This document shows positions 49,526 to 59,136 of a stretch of DNA of 64,000 nucleotides, piece by piece. The notes under the pieces were generated by a model. That model was not told where the DNA came from. It did not search any database and worked only from the letters and a program-made list of their open reading frames with translations. A program made the position numbers and the translations under genes. How positions within the stretch are numbered: position 1 is the first letter of the stretch; each line of letters starts with the position of its first letter. This DNA comes from Rhodopirellula islandica (GTDB lineage Bacteria; Planctomycetota; Planctomycetia; Pirellulales; Pirellulaceae), in contig NZ_LECT01000026.1 in NCBI RefSeq assembly GCF_001027925.1, positions 84,017 through 148,016 on the forward strand, in the 5' to 3' direction.

Positions 49526-52128
49526 CGCGATGCTCCCGCCGTGGATGAATTCGCACTGGACGCTGTTCCACCGGAATCATCGTCACCATGACTGGACGCA
49601 CCAACGGTTCGTTTCCGAGATCGACCGCGTGGTGCCGGACGCGGCATCTCCGACGCGGGACTGGTTCTCACGCCACGACGTTGGCGGCTTCCGCTGCCTC
49701 CATCACCGGTCGGACGAACGTGGTACGACGCCCACGCCGCCAGAGCTTGCTCGATCGCCAGCATCAACATCAACAGAGCCAACAACACCAACAAAAACGT
49801 CGACATCCCGCCGCCAACTCCTGTGTCGCCCCAATCCCCCGGAGAAAGAAACTCGACCTCCAATGGCAGCAAGTCTCGGATCACTTCGGCACTGGTCACG
49901 CGAGTCAAATCCGATTCACCGACATTCAGCACCGAAGCAACGGGCAAGACGCTGGTTTGACCATCCGTTCCCGTGCGCTGCCATTCAATCGTTCCGGGAA
50001 CCAACAATTCGTCCAAGCCCGCTTGGTCCGCCACGATCAATTCACGTGGCGAGACAGTGATCGACGATTCGTTTGCAGCCGCCTCCAATTCAATTTCCAA
50101 TCGCGGAGGTTCGTCCGCCGGTGGAAGCAACACGACCGTCGGCAGATAGCTTTCGCTGGGCACAGCAACCTCAGCCACCGAATCCACCATGCGACTGGTG
50201 GGCGGAGCGGCCCCGCTGAACAACATCGCGTTGCTTTGCAGCAAGAAGACCACAAACGTCGGGTCACCTGGCCAGTTGTTCCAATTGCCATCCAGTCCCG
50301 TCGTCACGGTCACCACACGGCCTCGCCCGAACCCATGCAGCGTTGCCACCGGAGTCTCATCAGCACGAGCCAGCAATGTTTGAACATTCGATTGGATTTC
50401 TTCGCTGCCATCGATGGGACCGGTGTCCGACTCGTCACCCGACAACTCTTCCCTCAATTCCTCGGCGGCCGATCGAGCGGGAACCCATTGCCGGCGAATG
50501 CTGACCAACCCAAAGATTCCGTTCCCAGCCGAAGCGATTGGGCCCAGCAACTCGGCGTTCTTACCGAGCACCAACTTGGTCGACTCATCCGCTAAATCGC
50601 CAAGTGAAACCGTCGGGGCGATGTCAAACGGCAGCAACCCACCGGCTTTGCCACCCACCAAGGTGTTGTAATTGTCCGCGTTGACATCGTCGCCCAAAAA
50701 CCAAGCCAAGCCGCCTCCGTTTTGAACGTATTGCTTCAACGAATCAACCGCGCGCTTGGAAAGCTCGGGCACATCAATCAAGTAGACCGCCCGATAGCGT
50801 GAGAGTTGTTCGACCGTCACATCTCTCAGCATGGTGACCGGTTGCACTTCGGGGATCGCACCGATCCGAACTTGACTGCCTGGATCCAAAACCGAGGACA
50901 CATGATAGGCCCCAATGGCATCCGAATCGCCGCCATCGATCACCAACACACGCTGGGCATCGGCCAGCGGGATTGTGCAAACTCGTGAGTTGTCAATCTC
51001 CAACGCATCCGCTGGCAAATCGACCTGAACGACGTGTGTGCCGACCTTGTTGACAAAGATCTGAAACGACTTCGTCAGTTGCTGCCCGCCGGGAATCGAG
51101 TCAATCAAAATCACTGGCAGGTTCTGAACTTCGCCACTGACCGTGAGCGTCGGGTCCGCGGTTTTGACCTGGTCACCGTACGTGATCACGCTGGCGGACA
51201 GAGCCACGTTGGTTGCCTCTCGCGGCGAGTAGTTTTTGACCGTGACATTGACGACAACCGGAACGCCTGCGACCCAAACATCGGGCGTGGGAGTCAGATC
51301 GGTGATGGCGAGATTGCGAGTGGTGTTGCTGGCTTGATTGGGCACGCAATCGATCATCTGAATCTTTGCGCCGGCTTGGTCGACCGACTCCAATGCCTCT
51401 GCCATCCGCCGTGGTGCCGCCCAATCACGCTGAGTGAAATCGCTGACGACATACAAGGTTTGAGAGTCCGCGGTGGTAGCAGCAATCAGGTCCGATGCCA
51501 AATCGATCGCCGACACCAAATCCGTCCGCAGCGACGAGGCCCGAGTCGCCATCAAACGTTCGACTTGCCGCCCATCGGGGGAAATCGTTTGAGCGGACAA
51601 ATCCGCGGCGACGTCCGCCGAGGCGTTTTCACCGGCCGCAACCATCGCGGCTCGACTGGCTCGCATCACCGTGAGCGTGTGGCTGTCGCCGTCCGCTGCC
51701 AATCGCTTCACCAACCCGGCCACCGACGCCAGCGCCCGGTCATAGGCGGTGTTGCCCACCAACCCGTTTGCCTCCGCGTCCGCGACTTCATCCGCTGTCC
51801 CCCGGCGAGAAACGATTTGCTGCATCGAATAGCTGTCATCCAACACGATCACATGGTGCGTCGTCTGACCACCGAGCGCACCAATCCATTGACGTCCGCC
51901 CACCAACCCGGCCAGCAACGCAATCAACAATGCCGCCACCGCCAACCGCGAAAGCAACAGCAACAACTGACGCAAGACAATCCAACGGCGCTGCTTGCGG
52001 TAACTGGCCAGCAAGAAATCCATCGCCGCCCACTTGGTTCGGCGATGCCGAAGCAAGTTGATCAGGTGAACCAAGAGCGGCACCGCGACAAACGCGAAAC
52101 CAATCGACAGGGCGGGATAAAGGAACAA
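49522..52128 (-). CDS. BatA-type aerotolerance protein with VWA-like domain
   Basis: This 868-residue protein starts at TTG (52126-52128); no better start exists, since FLYPALSIGFAFVAVPLLVH and LINLLRHRRTKWAAMDFLL are the BatA N-terminal helix and its basic end. A second helix is at about 50-75. VWA-type VIVLDDSYSMQ (DDSYS, 97-101) follows, with IVLVSDFTQRDW-like VVSDFTQRDW at about 230. The middle has CARDB-like strands (VNVTVKNYSPREATNVAL) and a glutamine-amidotransferase-like RVLVIDGGDSDAIGAY. A C-terminal helix (STFLLVLLALLMLMLAIEQA) precedes an Arg/Ser-rich tail. Bat proteins act with MoxR in stress resistance. Its start is separated from the DUF58 gene by the foldback element 52221-52350. 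Confidence 0.85.
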   Translation of the reverse strand: MFLYPALSIGFAFVAVPLLVHLINLLRHRRTKWAAMDFLLASYRKQRRWIVLRQLLLLLSRLAVAALLIALLAGLVGGRQWIGALGGQTTHHVIVLDDSYSMQQIVSRRGTADEVADAEANGLVGNTAYDRALASVAGLVKRLAADGDSHTLTVMRASRAAMVAAGENASADVAADLSAQTISPDGRQVERLMATRASSLRTDLVSAIDLASDLIAATTADSQTLYVVSDFTQRDWAAPRRMAEALESVDQAGAKIQMIDCVPNQASNTTRNLAITDLTPTPDVWVAGVPVVVNVTVKNYSPREATNVALSASVITYGDQVKTADPTLTVSGEVQNLPVILIDSIPGGQQLTKSFQIFVNKVGTHVVQVDLPADALEIDNSRVCTIPLADAQRVLVIDGGDSDAIGAYHVSSVLDPGSQVRIGAIPEVQPVTMLRDVTVEQLSRYRAVYLIDVPELSKRAVDSLKQYVQNGGGLAWFLGDDVNADNYNTLVGGKAGGLLPFDIAPTVSLGDLADESTKLVLGKNAELLGPIASAGNGIFGLVSIRRQWVPARSAAEELREELSGDESDTGPIDGSEEIQSNVQTLLARADETPVATLHGFGRGRVVTVTTGLDGNWNNWPGDPTFVVFLLQSNAMLFSGAAPPTSRMVDSVAEVAVPSESYLPTVVLLPPADEPPRLEIELEAAANESSITVSPRELIVADQAGLDELLVPGTIEWQRTGTDGQTSVLPVASVLNVGESDLTRVTSAEVIRDLLPLEVEFLSPGDWGDTGVGGGMSTFLLVLLALLMLMLAIEQALAAWASYHVRPTGDGGSGSRQRRGVRTSPASEMPRPAPRGRSRKRTVGASSHGDDDSGGTASSANSSTAGASR

Positions 52129-52220
52129 AACGCTAGTGCTTTAAAGGTTGGACTCGAGGGAACGAAAACAGGTGTGTCATAGGCTTCCAGCCTGTGTTTT
52201 CGACTCCACAGGCGGGGAGC

Positions 52221-52350
52221 CTAGTGGTCTGTCAAAGTTAAAAGTGAGGATTGTTCGTAGTGGACGAGGCGACGAGTCCTTGGATTTAACGCCAGTTCAG
52301 GACTCGTCGCCTCGTCCACTACCCTAAAAGTAAGTCGTGACAGGCCACTG
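52221..52350. mobile_element. 130-bp foldback element, copy B
   Basis: The arms 52257-52280 and 52299-52322 form a perfect 24-bp inverted repeat (GTAGTGGACGAGGCGACGAG plus TCCT). Compared with copy A (31143-31272), one base pair differs in both arms (GGCC/GGCC in A to GGCG/CGCC in B), keeping the pairing. The outer ends AGTGGTCTGTCA and TGACAGGCCACT are 12-bp inverted repeats with one mismatch. It lies in the 251-bp gap between the DUF58 and BatA genes, with no other feature there. Confidence 0.8.
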
Positions 52351-52379
52351 ATTGCATTGTTTTCCATGGATGCACCAGC

Positions 52380-53282
52380 TCAATTGCGAAGTTTTGGGAG
52401 AGCTTGCCGAGCCGAGAGAAAACGGGCCAGGACCGCATCCAGTGGCTCGCTGGTTCGGACTTGCAGGTAATCAATTTTCAACCGGCCACAAGCTCGCCGT
52501 GTCTTTTCTAGAAAGCCATCGAGTGCCTCGAGGTAACCTTCCCGAAGAGCCGCGGGATTGCAATTCAATGCCGACTCAACCTCCAAGCCTTCGAAGCGGG
52601 TCGCCCCCGTGAAGTCAAAGTCCATCTCATCGTCGTGCAAAACATGGATCAACGCGACATCGTGCCCGCGAGCTCTCAGAACTCGCAGACCTTCTTGCAG
52701 TTCCTCCACCCCGAGCAAATCGGAGATCACGCAGACCACACCAGCCCGGGGAATCGCGGCGGCCAGCTGCTTGGCGACTTGATCGAGCCTGGTCTCGCCT
52801 TCGTGATCGGCGGACGCCAAGCAAGTCAACATTCGGTTGAGTTGATGCTGACTCGATTTCGCTGGGACACTGTCACGAAGCTGCGTGTCAAACGTGTACA
52901 GCCCGCAGGCATCCTTTTGGCGAAGCGCTAGGTAAGCCAACGACGCTGCCAACGATGCCGCGTACTGAAATTTGTTCTCATCGCCTTCGCCGTACGACAT
53001 GCTGCCGCTGCAGTCGACCAACAATTGCAAACGCAAGTTGGTTTCCTCTTCGTACTGCTTGATGTGCAACCGATCCTGACGCGCGTACACCTTCCAATCG
53101 ATATGCCGCAACTCATCGCCGGGAACATACTGGCGGTGCTGCAGAAACTCGATCGATTGGCCGAAGTATGGACTTCGGTGCATCCCTGAAAGAAACCCCT
53201 CCACCACTCGCCGGGCGGTCAATTCCAACCGGCGAATGCGAGCGGTGACCTCAGGACGCAAATATCTTTTGGAATCGGGCAT
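52380..53282 (-). CDS. DUF58 domain protein (Bat operon)
   Basis: This 300-residue protein starts [16 protein letters not shown] at 53280-53282, inside the 3' end of the MoxR gene (32-bp overlap). It has the DUF58 signature [20 protein letters not shown] and a VWA-like core [16 protein letters not shown]58 proteins are soluble partners of MoxR ATPases; the pair is thought to chaperone or activate VWA and membrane proteins. It follows MoxR directly and precedes BatA, the standard order moxR-DUF58-batA. An upstream in-frame ATG (53360) lies further into moxR and is less likely. Confidence 0.9.
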   Translation of the reverse strand: MPDSKRYLRPEVTARIRRLELTARRVVEGFLSGMHRSPYFGQSIEFLQHRQYVPGDELRHIDWKVYARQDRLHIKQYEEETNLRLQLLVDCSGSMSYGEGDENKFQYAASLAASLAYLALRQKDACGLYTFDTQLRDSVPAKSSQHQLNRMLTCLASADHEGETRLDQVAKQLAAAIPRAGVVCVISDLLGVEELQEGLRVLRARGHDVALIHVLHDDEMDFDFTGATRFEGLEVESALNCNPAALREGYLEALDGFLEKTRRACGRLKIDYLQVRTSEPLDAVLARFLSARQALPKLRN

Positions 53283-54312
53283 CGCGAGACAATTCGTCCT
53301 CGGTCGTCGGGGTGGCGTCAATGATTCGGGCGACCACTTCGTCGCTGGTGATGCCTTCACTTTCGGCAGCGAAGTTCACCACCATCCGGTGACGCAGTAC
53401 GGGCGGTGCGAGAGCTTGGATGTCTTCCACTTGGACGTGATGGCGGCCTTGCAACAACGCGCGAGCCTTGCCGCCGAGGATCAAGAACTGAACCGCACGC
53501 GGACCAGCTCCCCAGCCCACCAGGTCCTCCACGAACTCCGGCACACCCTCACCGCCAACGCGAGTTTGTCTGACCAACGACAACGCGTAACGCACGATGT
53601 GATCGCTGACGGGGACTTGGCGAACCAATTGTTGCAGTCGCAAAATCTCTTCACCGCGAAGAACCGGCAGGGCTTCCGCCACCGCGGTCCCCGTGGTCCG
53701 CCTGGCCACTTCAAATTCTTCATCAAACGATGGGTAGTCAACATAGATTTTGAACATGAACCGGTCTTGCTGAGCTTCCGGCAGCGGGTACGTGCCTTCT
53801 TGCTCAATCGGGTTCTGCGTCGCCAACACAAAAAACGGGTCGTCGAGTTGGTGCCGTTCGCGACCCGCCGTGACCTGCCGTTCCTGCATCGCTTCCAACA
53901 ACGAGGCCTGCGTCTTGGGTGGGGTCCGGTTGATTTCGTCGGCCAGCACCACGTTGGCGAACAACGGCCCCGGCATGAATCGCAATTCGCGATGCCCGGT
54001 CGCACGATCCTCTTCCATGATCTCGGTGCCCGTCACGTCGGCAGGCATCAGGTCCGGAGTGAACTGAATGCGACTGAATGACAGATCCAAGGTTTTGGCG
54101 AGCGTGCTGATCATCAACGTCTTGGCCAATCCAGGCACGCCTTCCAACAAAACGTGCCCCCGACTGAACAAGCAGATCAGGATTTCATCAATGACTTCCT
54201 CTTGGCCGACAATGATCTTCCCCAACTCATCCAGCACTCGTCGACGAGCGTCATGAAGCAAGTTGATGTCCGCTTCACCGATGGCAGCGGAATTTGATTC
54301 AGGTGCATTCAT
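53251..54312 (-). CDS. MoxR family AAA+ ATPase
   Basis: This 353-residue protein starts [20 protein letters not shown] at 54310-54312. Motifs: [19 protein letters not shown], Walker [35 protein letters not shown], Walker [21 protein letters not shown], sensor 1 [20 protein letters not shown]. These are canonical for MoxR. MoxR AAA+ proteins act as chaperones with VWA partners. It leads the four-gene Bat-type set (MoxR, DUF58, BatA-like, VWA). The 219 bp to the hydrolase-like gene upstream contain a run of C (about 54490) and no recognised gene. Confidence 0.93.
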   Translation of the reverse strand: MNAPESNSAAIGEADINLLHDARRRVLDELGKIIVGQEEVIDEILICLFSRGHVLLEGVPGLAKTLMISTLAKTLDLSFSRIQFTPDLMPADVTGTEIMEEDRATGHRELRFMPGPLFANVVLADEINRTPPKTQASLLEAMQERQVTAGRERHQLDDPFFVLATQNPIEQEGTYPLPEAQQDRFMFKIYVDYPSFDEEFEVARRTTGTAVAEALPVLRGEEILRLQQLVRQVPVSDHIVRYALSLVRQTRVGGEGVPEFVEDLVGWGAGPRAVQFLILGGKARALLQGRHHVQVEDIQALAPPVLRHRMVVNFAAESEGITSDEVVARIIDATPTTEDELSRDARFQKIFAS

Positions 54313-54531
54313 CCAGGATGTCTCAATCGGGATATCTTTGTCCAACGATCACGCGGCGACGATCATGTGTTCAATCGTTCCAGTACGCCTTACCAAGGTA
54401 GTCCACCGGACACCGGCAGAGTAGACCAGTCAAATGGGCCGCGTTGAGTTGTTACGTGGCCGGCCTGGACGAAGGGCTGGCCCACACACCCCCCCCCTCC
54501 CCTCGCCGCACCGCCGCAAGGGAAGCGGTGA

Positions 54532-57108
54532 TCAGGGGATTTGCACCTTCCCCCAAAACGGACGCTCCCGATCGGCCCGCACACGCACATCCTCCAGCAT
54601 CACCCCCACGGATTGATCAAACGTGAAGTCCTTCCGTCGAGAGCGGTAGCGAACCGTGATCGTCTGCTTGAAATCCAGCGGCATCTGAGGGTACAGCCAA
54701 ACGGAGTAGGAATCCGACGGAGCCTGCGTGATGATGACCTCGTTGTTGGCCATCACGCGAGCCTTCACCGGGGCGGCTTTCAGTCGTTCCGCATCCGCCC
54801 AAAGAACGGGATTGATGGACAACCCAGGCAACATTTCGTCCCATTCCAGCCACCAAAAATACCGATCGCCCTCTCGCATTGAAACGACTTCCAATTCATC
54901 CGGGGGCGCGGGACGGCGATGCCCAGGCGTCTTCATCCACTCAAAGATCCGGTCGGCTTCCTCGTAAAAGAAATCCAAACCGCGACCGCGATACAAAACG
55001 ATCATCGCATCGTGATCGTAAGTCATGTAACGATCGTAAATGGCACCAAAATCTCGCAACGGCACACCGTCTTTGTCGCCCTTGACGATGTAAACGGGCA
55101 CGTACTTGGAATTCTCGTTGTAGTGCAACAGCGTCTTGCCAGGCCGACTGCTGATACTGATCATGCCCGCCCACAAATCAGGATGGGAGATCGCAATGTC
55201 CCAAGCCGCGGTGCCACCTGGCCCATGCCCGCCAATGAACACTCGGTCAGAATCAATCGCGAAGTGACGCAGGGCGTGACGCAGCGAACTCAACACCGCG
55301 TCGTGCTCTCGCATCGTGTACTCGTAGTCGCCTTGTCCGCCTCGCGTCCATCGCGGGGCGACCACAATGAAACCATGCCGGATCGAATGGCCCAACCTCA
55401 TCGTTGCGGGCGGTTCGGGTTCCTCGACCGACGATTCATCCACCACTCGATCTGGATCGGAACTCTGCTGCAAAAACGCTTGCTGCGGGACTCCTGACCA
55501 CCAATTCAACTGCGTCTCCGCGATCGCACCGGCGGCATGCATTGCGACCACACAGGGATAAGTGCGATTGGGGTCGTACTCCGGCGGCAACTGCACCACG
55601 TAAGAAACAGGCGGAATCGCGGATGGATCCTCGGCTTGCGCCACATGAAATCCATTTTGATCCAACCCGACATGGAACATCCCTGCCACGGACGGATCCG
55701 CGACGATGGACGAGTCCGACTGAATCGCATCGATCATGGGCGGCTTCATCAACGGCAACATCTTCGCAATGTAGTCCGCTCGCGCGCCTTCCAACGAAGA
55801 CAGTCGCGTGAGAATCTCTTGCCGTTTGCCGGGATCCTCTTCCACCAAAAATTCGCGAACCAGCGATCGCACATCGATCAGCGACAAGACGATTTTCAAG
55901 TTGGTTTCCCCGGAACCATTGCCAAGCAACCAACCGGCCACCGCGAGCGACACGCGTGTTTCGGGATCCATCGTCGCGTTGCCCCCCATCCGAATGAAGT
56001 CACTCAACCGGGGCAGCGTTTCCGGTGACAGCTCCGCTTTGATTTCGGCAACCAATCCGCCCAACGAATCCTGGACCGGCTCCTGCAACTCACCCACCAA
56101 GGCCGCCAATCGCTGGTGGACCATGTCGACCTGCTGCTGGGTCTCCTCCATCGAACCGAGCAAGTCCGCGACCTTGACCTGCGTCACGCGACTGACAACT
56201 CGCGTTGGAAACTGGTCCAGAATCGCGCGAGCCAATTGAGGCTGACCGGACTCCCGTCGCAACTCGGCTTGCTCCAGCAACTGCCTGGCTTCGTTTTCGA
56301 CATATTGACCCACGATCGGCTTGAGGTCCGCACTGTCGGGGAACTCATCCAAGATCCGAACCAACTCTCGACGGGCGTCTGCGTAACGCTCTGACTCCGC
56401 AAAAAACCGAACGACGTTAAGCCGCGCGTCGACATTCTTGGGATCGGTGTTCCGGCGAAAGATGTCCCGCAACTGATCGCTGCTGATGCTGGACGTCGCA
56501 ATTCGCATGTCCAGGTTGATCGAGTCGTCCGTCTTCAGCGCCTCCACCTTCGCGTACTTCGCCGTCAGCTCGGTGATGCCTTGCAGGATCGCGAACGGAG
56601 ATCCCGAGGGACCTCGCACGGTCAGTCGCCGACGCCCAAATTCATTGAAAGGTGTCACCCCGAGTGCCTGGCCGATGGACGCGACCTGCTCGCCCCCATC
56701 CGGCACCGGCTGGAAAAATTCAATCCGCTCATGCAAGTCGGGGACATCGCGTGGCTCGGCGGCGACCATCCCTCGCCGGTGCACGTACGTCCGCCGCAGC
56801 CCATCGTCGACAACCCAAATGGGACGGTTTTGAATCCCGCCTTCATTGCCAGCCGAAAACGCATTTTGGTTCATGCTGGCGACCTCCAGGTAGACGCCCC
56901 GCAACACCATGCCGTTCCGCAGTGAGATCAACTGCTCCGCGTGAACCAATGTCGCTTGGCCCAACACAACCCCAATGAGCGTCGCAACGAGAACCACCGA
57001 ACCGCGGCCATTTGCGCGACCTTCTTTCGCCCGGCCTCTTTTCACACGCCCCCTCTTCTCCCGACTCGACACCTTCCTGTCATCCGAGTTTGAAAAGGTG
57101 TCATTCAT
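54532..57108 (-). CDS. exported alpha/beta-hydrolase-fold protein lacking nucleophile Ser
   Basis: This 858-residue protein has a basic N-terminus with an export helix (GSVVLVATLIGVVLGQATLV). The middle is helical, with repeats reminiscent of TPR-like arrays (ERYADARRELVRILDEFPDS, ESGQPQLARAILDQFP). The C-terminal third is an alpha/beta-hydrolase fold: VSYVVQLPPEYDPNRTYPC, HGFIVVAPRWTRGGQGDYE, and the elbow VFIGGHGPGGTAAWDIA near residue 625. The usual GxSxG elbow reads GHGPGG, so the nucleophile Ser is Gly. PVYIVKGDKDGVPL holds an Asp at the acid position. It may be catalytically dead or act differently. The gene follows the anti-sigma gene by 22 bp. Confidence 0.75.
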   Translation of the reverse strand: MNDTFSNSDDRKVSSREKRGRVKRGRAKEGRANGRGSVVLVATLIGVVLGQATLVHAEQLISLRNGMVLRGVYLEVASMNQNAFSAGNEGGIQNRPIWVVDDGLRRTYVHRRGMVAAEPRDVPDLHERIEFFQPVPDGGEQVASIGQALGVTPFNEFGRRRLTVRGPSGSPFAILQGITELTAKYAKVEALKTDDSINLDMRIATSSISSDQLRDIFRRNTDPKNVDARLNVVRFFAESERYADARRELVRILDEFPDSADLKPIVGQYVENEARQLLEQAELRRESGQPQLARAILDQFPTRVVSRVTQVKVADLLGSMEETQQQVDMVHQRLAALVGELQEPVQDSLGGLVAEIKAELSPETLPRLSDFIRMGGNATMDPETRVSLAVAGWLLGNGSGETNLKIVLSLIDVRSLVREFLVEEDPGKRQEILTRLSSLEGARADYIAKMLPLMKPPMIDAIQSDSSIVADPSVAGMFHVGLDQNGFHVAQAEDPSAIPPVSYVVQLPPEYDPNRTYPCVVAMHAAGAIAETQLNWWSGVPQQAFLQQSSDPDRVVDESSVEEPEPPATMRLGHSIRHGFIVVAPRWTRGGQGDYEYTMREHDAVLSSLRHALRHFAIDSDRVFIGGHGPGGTAAWDIAISHPDLWAGMISISSRPGKTLLHYNENSKYVPVYIVKGDKDGVPLRDFGAIYDRYMTYDHDAMIVLYRGRGLDFFYEEADRIFEWMKTPGHRRPAPPDELEVVSMREGDRYFWWLEWDEMLPGLSINPVLWADAERLKAAPVKARVMANNEVIITQAPSDSYSVWLYPQMPLDFKQTITVRYRSRRKDFTFDQSVGVMLEDVRVRADRERPFWGKVQIP

Positions 57109-57130
57109 GAGGACTCAATGTTGAAAGCAA

Positions 57131-57832
57131 TCAGTAGAAAAGATTGGCGGTGCGTTGCAGCGTCCTGCCAAGCGGCGCGACACCGACGCTTAGCTGTGCG
57201 ACGGTTGGACGCGACTGCGCGATCCACTGTGCCAGCAACAAGGACTGGCTCGAGGTTGAATCCACCGCCGCCTCACCGGACACGAGCAATGCCCCCTTCG
57301 GCGAAAGCACCTCGTCTTGGAGGCCGAAAGCTTCCCCCGAGAGAGCATTCGCAACGGTCCCCTTCGCGAGCCACTCAGAATGGCTGGGCACGGGTGACGC
57401 ACCTTTCCATTGTAGCCCATCGCCCGTGGTCCCCACGCCAGAATTCGCTTGGTCCACCGACAAATGAGTGCCCGGTGCCCGCAAAACAATCACGGCCAAA
57501 AAACAGGCTGCGACTGCCACCGACCAACGGACAGCCAATCGCCGGAATGACACCCTGGCCGTCGCAGCGCTCAGGTTGCCACCAAGATCCTGACTTCCGA
57601 CTTCCAAGTGACGCCAAATCGCGAGCGTCTGCCGACAATGTTGGCAATCAATCAGATGCCCATCGTTGTCAATGTCCGCTTCGGCGTCCGCGTCAATCCA
57701 CTGATTCAAACGCGACTCGAACGCGTCGCAGGCAGGTCCCCCACCACCGGAACCGGGCGCCAGAGCGTGAGACGCCGGGGGCGTTTTGACAGGAGACGAC
57801 GTGGTGACAGGAGAGACGGGGTGATGACTCAC
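57131..57832 (-). CDS. anti-sigma factor with zinc-binding HxxxCxxC motif
   Basis: This 234-residue protein starts at GTG 57830-57832, overlapping the sigma-factor stop (GTGA). The cytosolic N-terminal half has a zinc-finger anti-sigma pattern: CDAFESRLNQWIDADAEADI, then DGHLIDCQHCRQTLAIWRHL. One membrane helix follows (WSVAVAACFLAVIVLRA), then a periplasmic segment of about 110 residues of unknown fold. Such proteins hold their ECF sigma factor inactive at the membrane until a signal triggers release. An upstream in-frame ATG at 57892 would lie deep inside the sigma gene and is rejected. Confidence 0.8.
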   Translation of the reverse strand: MSHHPVSPVTTSSPVKTPPASHALAPGSGGGGPACDAFESRLNQWIDADAEADIDNDGHLIDCQHCRQTLAIWRHLEVGSQDLGGNLSAATARVSFRRLAVRWSVAVAACFLAVIVLRAPGTHLSVDQANSGVGTTGDGLQWKGASPVPSHSEWLAKGTVANALSGEAFGLQDEVLSPKGALLVSGEAAVDSTSSQSLLLAQWIAQSRPTVAQLSVGVAPLGRTLQRTANLFY

Positions 57833-58401
57833 GTGACACCTCCTGATTCGCGAACGCGGTTGATCACCTGCAGTCGCGCTCGGTGCACCCAAGTCTTGAT
57901 CGTCCCCGCGGGATGGCCCATCACGCGAGCAGCTTGATCGTAAGACATCCCGTCAAAGTGGACCAATTCAAACGCTCGCCGAGGCGAAGCGCCCAAGGAC
58001 TCCATCGCGTCGCGAAGCGACTGGGTCGCTTGAATGCCGTTGGCCGGGGAATCCACTCCAGCGATGGCCACGTGCGAATCATCAATTCCCGACAACCGGG
58101 GTTTGGTTCGCTGCTTTGCCAAAAAAGTCCGGCATCGGTTGCCGGCGATCGTGGTCAACCAAGGTTCAATCGGTCGGGTTCGATCCCATGACTGAATCGA
58201 CGCGGCAACGCGGCGGAACGTTTCCTGCGTCAGGTCCTCGGCGTCTTGATGATGTCCCAACCAGCGAACACACACGCGATACACCAAGTCGCGATGACGG
58301 CGAAACAGCTCGGTGAAAGCAGAATCCATCCGGGCATCACGCCCCAGATAGGCATCCGCCAAGGCTTCGTTGGACAACATCGCGAGCGAAACTGTTTTCA
58401 T
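57829..58401 (-). CDS. ECF-type RNA polymerase sigma factor
   Basis: This 190-residue protein has sigma region 2 (FTELFRRHRDLVYRVCVRWL, HHQDAEDLTQETFRRVAASI) and region 4 (ESLGASPRRAFELVHFDGMS, MGHPAGTIKTWVHRAR helix-turn-helix). Those are ECF features; the region 1.1 and 3 parts of housekeeping sigma factors are absent. It would direct polymerase to a regulon, probably including this operon. It starts 3 bp after the FHA gene stop and overlaps the anti-sigma gene, giving FHA-sigma-anti-sigma as one coupled unit. Confidence 0.92.
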   Translation of the reverse strand: MKTVSLAMLSNEALADAYLGRDARMDSAFTELFRRHRDLVYRVCVRWLGHHQDAEDLTQETFRRVAASIQSWDRTRPIEPWLTTIAGNRCRTFLAKQRTKPRLSGIDDSHVAIAGVDSPANGIQATQSLRDAMESLGASPRRAFELVHFDGMSYDQAARVMGHPAGTIKTWVHRARLQVINRVRESGGVT

Positions 58402-58404
58402 GCC

Positions 58405-59136
58405 TTAACGGCCGCTAAAGAAACGCTTCAAAGCATCGTCGGCAGCGTCTCGCGAATTCTCTTTGAGTGCTTTCTTGGCCCCTTCTGGCAGCTTGCCAGG
58501 CTTGCTCTTGGGGGGAATGACTCGCGAGCCCGTGCTGGTGTCATCGTCGGACGACATGCGAGTGTCATCGTTCTGCTTCTTTCCAGGCACGTCTTCGATC
58601 ATCACCGTGCCATCGACGGACAAATCGTCGCTTTGCTCACCCTCTTTGTCATCCAGGCGAAACTGGCGGGTGTCCGGGTCGGTTTGTTTACGAACGCGAT
58701 CAATTGCGTCCGCTTCGTCCAACCAGCAATCGACATCGACATCTTCGAAGCGACTGTCGTCGCTCGAACTCTCCTTGGTTCGCTCCGCTGCGTCAGCAAC
58801 GCTTTTGACCTCGGGCTTTTTCGCAGCCTGCAAACCGTGCTCGATGACAAGCGAAAACATCAACTTGCCAACACGCAGGTTGTCGCCGTCCTTCAGGACC
58901 TTGGCTTTGTCCGCTGGCAAACGTTTGTCGTTGACGAACGTTCCATTGCGGCTTTTCAGGTCCTGAACCAGGACGCGGCCATCTTTGATCGCCAAGATGC
59001 AATGCCGGCGGCTGACCGACTCGCTCTTCGGACGAAGCTGACAAGATTCACTACGTCCAATCAAGAATCTCTTGTCGGAGACCTCGATCTCTTTGCCTTC
59101 GTGGCTGCCCGATTGGACTCGCAGTCTAACTTGCAT
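58405..59136 (-). CDS. FHA-domain protein
   Basis: This 243-residue soluble protein has an N-terminal FHA domain: VSDKRFLIGRSESCQLR (GRS), SESVSRRHCILAI (SRRH), VLVQDLKSRNGTFVNDKRL (SRNGTFVN) and DGDNLRVGKLMFSL. FHA domains bind phosphothreonine. The last 140 residues are acidic, low-complexity and end AADDALKRFFSGR. It is the first gene of the coupled sigma/anti-sigma set, so it may link Ser/Thr kinase signals to sigma control. The nearest kinase in the window is at 42390-44825 (inference). Confidence 0.9.
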   Translation of the reverse strand: MQVRLRVQSGSHEGKEIEVSDKRFLIGRSESCQLRPKSESVSRRHCILAIKDGRVLVQDLKSRNGTFVNDKRLPADKAKVLKDGDNLRVGKLMFSLVIEHGLQAAKKPEVKSVADAAERTKESSSDDSRFEDVDVDCWLDEADAIDRVRKQTDPDTRQFRLDDKEGEQSDDLSVDGTVMIEDVPGKKQNDDTRMSSDDDTSTGSRVIPPKSKPGKLPEGAKKALKENSRDAADDALKRFFSGR

